Shown: piece after piece, positions 32,675 through 41,500 of the stretch
Position numbering within the stretch: position 1 is the first letter of the stretch
Layout: each line of letters starts with the position of its first letter
Assembly (NCBI GenBank): GCA_964019335.1
Contig: OZ025658.1
Span: forward strand, 682,001 to 746,000
Source of the DNA: Diplonema japonicum
Taxonomy: Eukaryota; Euglenozoa; Diplonemea; Diplonemida; Diplonemidae
Direction of reading: 5' to 3'
Length of the DNA stretch: 64,000 bases
Made by a program: the position numbers and the translations under genes
Notes under the pieces: generated by a model
Told to the model about the DNA's origin: nothing
Databases searched by the model: none
Seen by the model: the letters and a program-made list of their open reading frames with translations, nothing else

Positions 32675-33502
32675 ATGTGGCGTGGGACAGGTTGTTTTGC
32701 TTGCGGGGGCTCTGATCATATAGCAAGGAATTGCACGGTGGGTGAAAGATGCCACAACTGCCAGGAAACGGGGCACAAGGCCGGCGAATGCCCCCTCCCG
32801 CAAAGATGCAGGAGGTGCACGCAAGAAGGACATAAGGAACACGAATGCAAAATAATAGCAGGTGCGGGGTCATGTTATAACTGCGGCAGTGTGGGACACT
32901 TCGTGAGGGACTGCCCCGAGGGCGAGTTGTGCCATAACTGCCAGCAACCTGGCCACAAGAGAGGCGACTGCACAGAAGAACCCGCATGCAAGAGATGCAG
33001 GGAACCTGGCCACAAGACCTTTCAATGTAAACAAAAGCGCGCTGAAGTCTGCCCTTTCTACTCATCCGGGTCGTGCAAAAAAGGTGCCGAGTGTGACTAC
33101 CACCACATCGGTGCCCCTGGCCGTCTTTCCTACAGATCGCAGAACCATGGTAGCCGTGAGGAAAGCCGGCGCGACTCTGATGGCAAATGGTACACAAAAC
33201 AGCAATTTCGAGACCTCTACGGCGGGTACGCAGAGTGGGACCGGGTGGAGGAGAAGATGTCCCTTCAGAACGGAAGATGGTACACAAAGCAACAGTTTAA
33301 AGACCATTTCGGGGGCTATGCTGAGTGGGACCGAGCGCTTTCCGTTCAAGAGGCCGCAAGGGTTGGAAAAGGCAGCTATCACGGTGCTGGGAAGGGCAAG
33401 GGAAGGTATTGTCTTTGGCGAGGGAAAAAAAAAAAAAAAAAAAAAAAAAGAGGGACTGGCTACGGAGCAGGCGGTAAAGGAAGAGGCAAGGGTAGGTACT
33501 GA
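32675..33502 (+). CDS. CNBP-like zinc-knuckle protein with CCCH finger and YGG repeats (one intron)
   Basis: 260 residues after splicing. Six CCHC knuckles (C-x2-C-x4-H-x4-C) fill about residues 7-125, for example CHNCQETGHKAGEC. A CCCH finger (about 130-150, CPFYSSGSCKKGAECDYHH) and two near-identical WYTKQQF.D..GGYAEWDR units (about 171-225) follow. The tail is Gly/Lys/Arg-rich. The family (CNBP/HEXBP, and UMS-binding protein in trypanosomatids) binds single-stranded nucleic acid. The YT..QF...YGG..EW unit is a widespread protist motif of unknown function. Upstream in-frame sequence is low complexity, so the start is the ATG after the A-run. A 45-nt in-frame intron (33406-33450) is preferred over a poly-Lys block. 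Confidence 0.85.
   Translation: MWRGTGCFACGGSDHIARNCTVGERCHNCQETGHKAGECPLPQRCRRCTQEGHKEHECKIIAGAGSCYNCGSVGHFVRDCPEGELCHNCQQPGHKRGDCTEEPACKRCREPGHKTFQCKQKRAEVCPFYSSGSCKKGAECDYHHIGAPGRLSYRSQNHGSREESRRDSDGKWYTKQQFRDLYGGYAEWDRVEEKMSLQNGRWYTKQQFKDHFGGYAEWDRALSVQEAARVGKGSYHGAGKGKGRYCLWRGKKKKKKKKRGTGYGAGGKGRGKGRY
33406..33450 (+). other. Probable intron, 45 nt, in frame
   Basis: GTATTG...A-run...AAG. Splicing (phase 2) joins GKGKGR to GTGYGAGG and removes only a CLWRG-polyLys insert from a Gly-rich tail. The length is a multiple of 3, so both isoforms are open. Confidence 0.55.
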
Positions 33503-33837
33503 AGAAAGAAAAAAGGGGGAATAAAAAAAGAGGGAAAGTGTCGAGAGAAAGAAGGGGGGGGGGGGGGGGGAAGTGTCGGAATAGGAGGGGAGGGGGGATG
33601 GAGGAGGGGAGGGGGAACACAAAGAAATGTCGTTTCTTTTAATCCAAGAAAGAATTCCACACATGGGAACCAACCGACTACCCCCCCATGTAAAACAAAA
33701 AACTTTTTTTAAATTCAACTAGCTAATGGGAGGAGGGGGAGAGGGGGGTTAAATTAAATTCCTTTTTTTTCCCCTCCTTTTTTTTCCCCCAGTCAAAAAA
33801 AAAAAACCTAAGAACAAAAAAAAAAAGAAAAAAAAAA
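33503..33837. other. Spacer with clear trans-splice acceptor
   Basis: G-run (about 33557-33571), then a pyrimidine tract TTTTTTTTTCCCCCAG with AG at 33791-33792, then A-rich leader to the ATG at 33838. Confidence 0.55.
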
Positions 33838-34857
33838 ATGTCAGCATCAACAGCACCTGCTGAACTACCACGCTTAATGGTGTGTGCCGATGGACACGAT
33901 GTGTGCACTGCAGGGGTGGGCTACGCCATCAAGATCATCCAATTGATCGAGAAGACATCAACCAGCGACCCCTATTCCCCCCCCGAAGTCATCGTCTTCG
34001 GCCATGTCCACAACGATAGCAAAATCCCGCTGCTAAAAACAATGGGGAAGATAATCGGTGTGCGAACTACGACAAAAGAAGAAAGAAAACGCGACCTCGA
34101 GCAACGTGGAAACGACATCACCGCAGAGCTCAAACAAACCTGCAAACTGGACACCATCACTCTGCAAGTTGACGACTCTGAGAGCAACATGGTCCAAGCC
34201 TACTCAACAGTAGTGATCCAACACCGTCCGGACATTCTGATAATAAACGAAAGAAAAGACTATTCAGAGATCATGAAACCCTTTTGGAAGGAGGTCCACA
34301 AGCTGTCCCGTGCGACACCTTCCCCCATAGTCCTCGTTGCAAGAAAAGAAATTGTAAAGGGGAAAACAGTTCACCTCTTGCTAGTATCAGATGACTATAA
34401 GGAATCCTCGCAAAGGGTGGTGTCGCAGGCTAGCTACATAATCAGCCCTGATGATGCCGTTTACATCTTGAGCTGTTGGGAACTTCCCGATTTTGCTACT
34501 GCAATGTACGCCGATGATCACCGTTGGCATGTGGAGACCAAGAAATGTGAGAAGAAAGCAAAGGCGGCGGTTCAAAAGGCTGCCGCAGATCTGCAGTCGT
34601 GCATACCTGCACTGCCCCCTACGCATCTTAGCCTGCACACGAAGAACGAGCGTGTTGCAAATGCCGTCTCAGCGTTTCACCAGTCGCACGTGTTCAATCA
34701 TATCCTTGTTGGGGGGTCCAGTACCACGCTCCACCCCACTAGCAGCAAGCGGAGCTCGTCTTTCTCATTCATTGGCGACGCTAAGAGGTCCATTTTCGGA
34801 ACGACCGCCGATTCCCTGCTGCCCCACAACCCTGGGGCTGTTTCTATTATTTATTAA
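33838..34857 (+). CDS. Universal-stress-protein-like tandem domain protein
   Basis: 339 residues, tentative. The N-terminal half shows a Rossmann-like beta-alpha-beta order typical of USP domains: RLMVCADGHDVCTAGVGYAI, PEVIVFGHVH, a long basic helix (TTKEERKRDLEQRGNDI), DTITLQVDD, PDILIINERK, then PIVLVARK. The second half repeats the pattern from VHLLLVSDDYKESSQRVV to FNHILVGGSSTTL. The canonical G-x2-G-x9-G(S/T) ATP motif is not intact, so nucleotide binding is unsure. The C-terminal 50 residues are Ser-rich. No targeting signal. ATG directly after an A-run. Fold assignment is by eye only. Confidence 0.55.
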   Translation: MSASTAPAELPRLMVCADGHDVCTAGVGYAIKIIQLIEKTSTSDPYSPPEVIVFGHVHNDSKIPLLKTMGKIIGVRTTTKEERKRDLEQRGNDITAELKQTCKLDTITLQVDDSESNMVQAYSTVVIQHRPDILIINERKDYSEIMKPFWKEVHKLSRATPSPIVLVARKEIVKGKTVHLLLVSDDYKESSQRVVSQASYIISPDDAVYILSCWELPDFATAMYADDHRWHVETKKCEKKAKAAVQKAAADLQSCIPALPPTHLSLHTKNERVANAVSAFHQSHVFNHILVGGSSTTLHPTSSKRSSSFSFIGDAKRSIFGTTADSLLPHNPGAVSIIY

Positions 34858-34973
34858 GGTGTTCTGGTTTACCTCCTCCCCCACCCCCCTTGTACCTCAG
34901 TTTCTTTTGTAATTTTTCTTTTTTTTTTTTCCCAGCATAAGTGGGTTTTCTTACCCTCTCTTTTTTTTTTTAA

Positions 34974-35596
34974 TTCACTCTTCAGAAATTACTTCACGCA
35001 CTGGGGGGCCCATTACTTCACGCTAAATCTCATTACTTCACGGTGAAATAATGGCCTGTTTTCCGTGAAGTAATAGGGGGTTTCCGTTAAATAATATGCT
35101 TCGGTAGGCCAATTTTTGCCTCGGTTCGGTTCCCAGTGGGGCTACTTTTTCCTCTCAGTTTGCTAATTTCCCCCCAGGTTCCAACTTTTGCCTCGGCTCA
35201 GTTCCAAGTTGGACTACTTTTTCCTCTCAATTTGCCCACTTTTGGCTAGGCCTTGTTCCCAGTTTCTGGGGGTAACTCTTCTGTGGGTAAGGGTAACTTA
35301 GTCAGCTTACCCAAGCACCCCAAAAGACTTCAAAATACCGAAGCAGCAGAAAAAAAGGAGCCAGCGGCCGCGCCAGGTATGGGAAGGCCTGATTAGAGAT
35401 GGTGACAGTGGCAATGCCAGCGACAGCGGCAGCTCTTAGTCAACAAAAGGAGGAAAAACAACTTGTATTGTAACCTTTGTAACCCCTCTCTTGTTGTACC
35501 CCTTGTCACCCTGTTGTGCCCCTCGTGGTGAAGTAATTTCAGAGTGTCGTGAAATAAAACCACTTACCTACCGCCAAGTAATGCTATACCGACCTC
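34974..35596 (+). repeat. 624-bp repeat, copy B
   Basis: Same orientation as copy A, 8.6 kb away. Three perfect ATTACTTCACG motifs at 34988, 35012 and 35032, an inverted copy at 35064-35074 and GTGAAGTAAT at 35528-35537. Sequence diverges from copy A abruptly after CCGACCTC, where A continues GAGGTAACGG. Confidence 0.75.
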
Positions 35597-35757
35597 TCGG
35601 TTCCGCATTATTTTTTTTTTTTGTCTGTTTTTTCTTTTGTTCACAATGGGGAGGGAGAGAGGGTGTTGTTTTTTTTCTTTTTTTTTTCGGTTTGCTAGTA
35701 GTACCTCTCTTCTATTTTCTGCATATTTAGTTGCCTGTAATCAAGTAGACAGTTCTT

Positions 35758-35789
35758 GGGCGCTGCCACCACCGGCCTCCTTTAACTCG
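35758..35789 (+). repeat. 32-bp dispersed repeat, copy 2
   Basis: GGGCGCTGCCACCACCGG followed by CCTCCTTTAACTCG; matches 19319-19350. Both copies are followed within 20-25 bp by ATATAT-rich sequence. Confidence 0.45.
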
Positions 35790-36281
35790 TATTAGTTGTG
35801 TGTCATATATAAAAAATAAGCGGTGGCGCGCAAGGGGGTGGGGTGGGGGATAAGAATTGCCTTATTTTATGCTGCAGAGTAGGGGGGGGGGGGGGGGGGG
35901 GGGGGATGTCGGGCCGGCCGGGGAAAAAAAATGTTCATTCAGTGGCCTCAAGAAGAATCCCCCCTCCCCGGACAGAATAGTCCAGCACTTTTTTCAATTA
36001 AAAAAAACTCTCCCCCCCTTCCCCCCCATATGCCCTGGAGTCCAACATCTTACGGTGATTGCCCTCAGAGAAAAAAAGGGATATTTAAAAAATAAAAAAA
36101 AAAAAAAAAAAAAAAAAAACTTCGGTGCCAAAAAGCACCCTAGTCTTGCCCTTTTTTTTTTCCTTTTTTTCCCCTCCTCTTTTTTTTCCCCACCTTTCCA
36201 ACTCCACACGCAAAGAAAAAAAAAAGAGGGGGGGGGAAAAAAAGGCTAAGGGGGGAGGGTCAACACGCGAGGGGGAAAAAA

Positions 36282-38372
36282 ATGAACACATTCGACGTGG
36301 CCAACGATGTGATGAACGGGACATTCGATCTAACGGATTATTTTGATTTCGACATCCCGTTCATCGACATAGACATGTCTGGCATCAAGACGTGGGGCCC
36401 GATTCTGATGATGACGCTGCCTGCCGTGGTGTCCATCCTGAGGGACGCCATGCCGACCCTGCAGTACGAAGCCACGAAAATAGTGAAAAAAACACTGGGA
36501 CTGAACCCGTACGAGGTCGAAATTCGATACCAAAAACAAGAAAGAGAGGGCCTCTACGAGATCGTCAGCGAAGAATGCCACCAAAACAAGCTCCTGCAGT
36601 CCATGATAAAAATGTACGTTAACACCTTGAAACCATACAAGCAATGGCACGATTCTGAAACAAATCTAATGGCGGAAAGGGAAGAAAGCAACGACCACCC
36701 ATTCGCAGATGACTGGGAGGACGATCTCATGTACGGCGCGACCTCAAAAGCTCTGGACTGCTACTCCGTGGTGTCCATCCCCGAGGAAGGAGACTGGGTT
36801 GAAATCGAAAAAAATCTGTACTTCACGCACGACACCAACGAGATGGAGGACGACAAGAAGGACAACAACGAAAAACAAAAACAAACGCAGGTTAAACTTT
36901 CCGATCGTGCCGAGGTCACCGTCACCCTCGTCACCATTCGCCTGCAATCAACAAGAGGAAACCCACAACAACACATCGACGAGTTCTTGGAAAAGGTGAT
37001 GAATTGGTACAAAAACCGTCTGAACGCGAGCATTTCTCGCGCTAAATACATGTACCAGATATACCAACCGGAGTCGAAAAAAAAACCCAAAACAGCGGTC
37101 GACCTAGAGGACGAGGAGGAAGAAAAACGCGTGTACAAACGGTACAAGTTGGAGTCAAAGAAATGCTTCGACACGCTGTTCATCCCCTCAAAACCGGATC
37201 TTTTAAGGCTCGTCGATAATTTCTTGAACAAACGTGATGTTTTTTCAAAGCCGGGTTTCCCCGACAAGCTGGGCCTGCTTCTATACGGCCCCCCCGGAAC
37301 TGGCAAGACAACTCTGATAAAATGCCTCGCGAAATACACAAACCGAAACATAATCAACATCAACCTTGCGAGGGTCAAGACCAACCAGGAGCTGATGGAC
37401 ATCATGTACGAGATGAACTTCAACGTCGAGCACCTAGACGACCCTGTCCGCATGGAGTTCAAAGATGTCATCTTTGTCATGGAAGACATCGACTGTGCTG
37501 GTAATGTTGTGAAAAGCCGTGACGACCGGACAGGAATGATGTCCGAAGCCACGCACCACGACGGCACCACACCTTGGGATGTTACACTCACCAAGACCAT
37601 GACACAGCCTGACATTGAGGAGCACGACCACGACACCTTGTCCTGCGACACCAAGAAGAAGACCAACAACAACGACAACCCGCTGACAAAATTGTTCAAA
37701 AACGGCCGGAAAAAACTCCTCGGGAAAAAAACAAAAGGCTTCACAGGCGATGAACACCGCCTTGTCAAAGAACAGGTCATGGAAATAATCAACAAAACCG
37801 TAACGGGCGACATTGGGGAAATGGTGGATTGGGCGTTGGATCAAGGGGACGAAGATGAAAGCGAATGTACCAGCGAAAGGGACGCCGAGGAAACCGAGGA
37901 GGTAGAGGCAGAAGACGAAGAAGAAGAAGAGGATGATGATGATGAACAAAAACCCCCCGCAGCCCCTATCGATGACGGGTCCGACAAGTTGAACCTTGCT
38001 GGGCTTCTCAATGCCCTTGATGGTGTCATCGACACACCAGGAAGAATTGTCATCATGACCACCAATGTGCAGCAGTCGCTAGACACAGCGCTCATCCGTC
38101 CTGGGAGGGTCAACTTGCGAATCGAGCTGGGTTTCATGTGCGCGAAAGAAGCAAGCGAAATGTTTAATTACTACTTCGATGCTGACGACACTCTCTCTCT
38201 TCCCGAGATGCGCACTATATGGACCGACAACCGCTTCACACCTGCAGAGATGGAACAGATGTGTGCGGAGCACGACACGCTTGACTCCCTCTTCGCGCAC
38301 ATGAAGACCGTCCTCAGGGATTTTCCCACCCGTGTCTCGATGAAGCGCCAGCACACCACCGCCGCAGCCTGA
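36282..38372 (+). CDS. BCS1-like AAA ATPase with acidic insert
   Basis: 696 residues. The BCS1 architecture is visible: an N-terminal region (first 300) with the BCS1_N-like KRYKLESKKCFDTLFIPS end, then an AAA module with Walker A GPPGTGKTT (about 336-344), Walker B VIFVMEDID (about 396-404), and LNLAGLLNALDGV plus IMTTN and LIRPGRV (sensor 1, Arg finger). Between Walker B and LLNALDG there is a large insert (about 410-565) with poly-Glu/Asp, longer than in mitochondrial BCS1. The N-terminus has only a weak hydrophobic segment (PILMMTLPAVVSIL) and no clear presequence. BCS1 proper translocates the Rieske protein; this may be one of the many diverged BCS1-like ATPases of protists. A paralogue lies at 51.0 kb. 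ATG after an A-run. Confidence 0.88.
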   Translation: MNTFDVANDVMNGTFDLTDYFDFDIPFIDIDMSGIKTWGPILMMTLPAVVSILRDAMPTLQYEATKIVKKTLGLNPYEVEIRYQKQEREGLYEIVSEECHQNKLLQSMIKMYVNTLKPYKQWHDSETNLMAEREESNDHPFADDWEDDLMYGATSKALDCYSVVSIPEEGDWVEIEKNLYFTHDTNEMEDDKKDNNEKQKQTQVKLSDRAEVTVTLVTIRLQSTRGNPQQHIDEFLEKVMNWYKNRLNASISRAKYMYQIYQPESKKKPKTAVDLEDEEEEKRVYKRYKLESKKCFDTLFIPSKPDLLRLVDNFLNKRDVFSKPGFPDKLGLLLYGPPGTGKTTLIKCLAKYTNRNIININLARVKTNQELMDIMYEMNFNVEHLDDPVRMEFKDVIFVMEDIDCAGNVVKSRDDRTGMMSEATHHDGTTPWDVTLTKTMTQPDIEEHDHDTLSCDTKKKTNNNDNPLTKLFKNGRKKLLGKKTKGFTGDEHRLVKEQVMEIINKTVTGDIGEMVDWALDQGDEDESECTSERDAEETEEVEAEDEEEEEDDDDEQKPPAAPIDDGSDKLNLAGLLNALDGVIDTPGRIVIMTTNVQQSLDTALIRPGRVNLRIELGFMCAKEASEMFNYYFDADDTLSLPEMRTIWTDNRFTPAEMEQMCAEHDTLDSLFAHMKTVLRDFPTRVSMKRQHTTAAA

Positions 38373-38425
38373 TAATGGAAGGAGTGTATTAAAGACAAAT
38401 ATGAAAAAAAAAAAGAACAAATAAA

Positions 38426-38501
38426 AAAGTGTTCCCTCCCCCCTTGGCCGCTTTTTATTTATTTCTTTTTAAAAGAATCCTTTTGTTCTTACCCTCTTCA
38501 G
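38426..38501 (+). promoter_or_regulatory. Polypyrimidine tract and trans-splice acceptor of the giant gene
   Basis: C/T-rich DNA ending ACCCTCTTCAG (AG at 38500-38501), 6 nt before the ATG at 38508. With only 135 nt from the upstream stop codon, there is no room for a conventional promoter. Confidence 0.65.
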
Positions 38502-38507
38502 AAAAGA

Positions 38508-41500
38508 ATGTGGGTGGTTCAACATGCCACTGTTGCATTACTGGCGGTTTTGGTAGGGAGCGCGCAAGGTGTGCAGTGGGGGTTCCCTCGGTGGGTAGAG
38601 GTGCCCAGCGGGGTATCGCACTACGAAGAGATAGGGGTGTTCCACGGGATGAACATATTTGAGGGAACGCTGGATTGGAGGCCGAAAAGCGGGGAAGCGG
38701 CTGCTGTGTGCGAGACATACCAGATCGATATGTTTTCCGTGTGCGTGGCGAGTGGGGCTGCCACTGGGATGCGTGTGCCTCTCATGAACGGAACATGCTC
38801 TGGCGGAACATGCACGGAGGGCATCTCAGGCGCCCAGAGCAACTGTACTGGCCAAGCGACCTACTATGCAGTGCTCGTGAACAAGAACTCTGCCTGCAAC
38901 TGGGAAGCCTTCGTCACCCTGAAGTACAATTGTCCCTTCGGCTTCTACGGCCCCTCATGTCTCTCGTGCGATAGGTGCTCCGCTTGCAACTGCAACGGCA
39001 ACGCCATGCTCTCCGCCGACACCTGCACCTGCACGTGTGACAACTTCTGGACGGGTCCCACATGCGCCGTCTGCCCTGGGCAGTACAGTGGCTCGTTGTG
39101 CAACATGTGCGGTGCGAAATACATTTACAATGCTGACCGTACCGCCTGTCAGGCGTGTCCGTCTGTGACTTGCCCCGCGAACCAGGAGAACACCCCTGAC
39201 CCCACGCACACAACGTGTTCCTGTGGGACCCCCACGTGCAGCAACGGCCAGGTCCTCACTGGCGGCGTTTGCGTGGACTGCACCTCATCCCAACACTGCT
39301 CAGGGCACGCTGCTGTCGTCATCGCAAACATCTACGTCCCTGCTTGCGAGTGTCATTGCCGCAACTCGTGGCAGGGCACATCCTGCGAGATCTGCTCGTC
39401 ACAATATAGCAGCGTGTTGGACTGCGGCGTGTGCGAGGGCAACAGGGTCCAGTACCCGCACTGCGTTGAGTGCACCAATACAGATTTTTGCAACGGGCGT
39501 GCAACCAACACATACGGGCTAAATAACAACTACGTCCCCGCCGACGCCTCAAAGACAGCATGTATATGCCAGTGCAGGAACCAGTGGACAGGACCAGGCT
39601 GCTCCGTGTGCGATGTCAACTTTGCAGGGACCGACTGCGACGCATGCTCCACTGAATATGCCAACTACCCCAACTGCACGCGGTGCCACGCCAGCGAGGA
39701 CTGCAACAACAGGGGTCTTACTGCCATAAAGAACGCGCAAGGAACCTGCACCTGCACCTGCAGCGGACAATTCACCCCTGGTGACAACTGCCTGACTTGC
39801 CCTGTACACTTCGGGGGAGGTGCGTGCGACAGGTGTGCCGTGGGGTACGCAGGGTGGCCCAACTGCGATGCGTGCACTGTGGCGGCGGACTGCTCGAACC
39901 ATGCAACATCGGTGACGTCAAACGGTGCGCAGGCAGGACAGGACTTGTGCGTCTGCACGTGCAACAACAGCTGGACTGGCGATAATTGTGCCACGTGTGA
40001 TACAACTAAGTATGACATCACAAGTGACTGCGGGGACTGCGTTGCTGGTCGGTTCAACTACCCGAACTGTGCTGTGTGCGACTTGACGCACCACTGCAAC
40101 GGACATGCCAGCACTGTCACCGACCTGGGCAGCGGCATGTGCCAGTGCGCATGCCACGCTGGGTTCGCATCTCCGTCGTGCGGTGAATGTATCCCAGGAT
40201 ACGCAGGGTACCCGGTGTGCGTAGAATGCACACTTCAAGGGACGTGCAGTGGGCACGCATCATCTGTGGCCGTATCTACTGACAAGGCCACATGTGAGTG
40301 CACCTGCCTAGGCAATTGGGGCAACAGCGACTGCAGTGTTTGCAACCCTGGCTTTACCGGCGCCAACTGCGACTCTTGCCTCGATGGGTACGTTGGGTCG
40401 CTGTGCAGGCAATGCACCTCTGTTCAGGACTGCTCGGGGCACGCCTCCAGTGTCACATCAACGGCCCCCCACACGGACTGCGTGTGCACATGTAGGAACC
40501 AATACCTGAACTTGCTCGGGCAATGTGACTACTGTTCTTCTGTGTACGACGGCGACTGCGACATCTGCAAGGGGCAGAACGTGGGGTACCCCTCTTGCAG
40601 GGAGTGCAGGACGGACTTTGATTGCAGCAACCATGCCTCGGCTGTTGTGTACGCGGGCCTTAACACCTGCACGTGCACATGCACCAACAAATGGGAAGGC
40701 AGCGACTGCTCTGGCTGCAACCTCCCCTACCAAGCGTCGCCCGACTGCAACATGTGTGCTGATGGGTACATCAACTACCCTACATGCACACAGTGTGATA
40801 TGCAACTGCACTGCTCGGGACATGCCAACAGCGTCTCGTCGACGGCCAGCAGGGACAAGTGCGTGTGCGGATGCAGGAACTTCTGGAGCAACGATGACTG
40901 TGGGATGTGTCCCACGCAGTACGGTGGCACCGACTGTGATGAGTGCAGTGTGTCGCATATAGGAACCCCTGGCACTGTGTGCATCCAGTGCTCAGATGCG
41001 GGACACTGCAATGGGCGTAGCTCGAGCGTCACAGCCAACGCGCAACACACAGCCTGCGTGTGCACCTGCACGGACCAATGGGGCGGTGACAGCTGCGGTG
41101 TATGCTCTGACCCCAACCGGTTCTCAAACACGTGCAATGGGTGCCGTTCTGGATACATCAACTACCCTACATGCACGCTGTGCACCGCAAGTGACTGCAG
41201 CAACCATGTGCTGCCCGGTGGTGTGACGTCCAACGCCGGCAACACAGCGTGTGCTTGCACGTGCTCCGACGGCTGGAGTGGCCCCACGTGCGCGGTGTGC
41301 GAGGCGAATTTCCTTCAAGACGGAAACTGCAACCTATGCGCTGCAGGGTTTTACAGCTTCCCCACATGCAGGCCTTGCAACAACGCGCTCGACTGTTCTG
41401 GCCATGCAAGTAGCGTGGCCCCTACGGCAACGGGGTGCAAGTGTACATGTGCAGGCCATTGGACTGGTGACAAGTGCGATGCGTGTCCTGCTATTTACGA

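Larger units (their letters stand above)
34858..36281. other. Spacer holding repeat copies
   Basis: Contains 624-bp repeat copy B (34974-35596), the second 32-bp repeat (35758-35789), a G-run (about 35882-35905), A- and T-runs and a C/T-rich stretch before the AAA gene. No coding sequence. Confidence 0.55.

Noticed and set aside
32511-33287. 258-codon antisense frame over the zinc-knuckle gene
   Set aside because: Cys and Arg arise from reverse reading of knuckle codons. No recognised motif.
36761-37813. 350-codon antisense frame in the AAA gene
   Set aside because: Antisense shadow of a strongly conserved gene. No start context and no acceptor; composition mirrors the sense codons.
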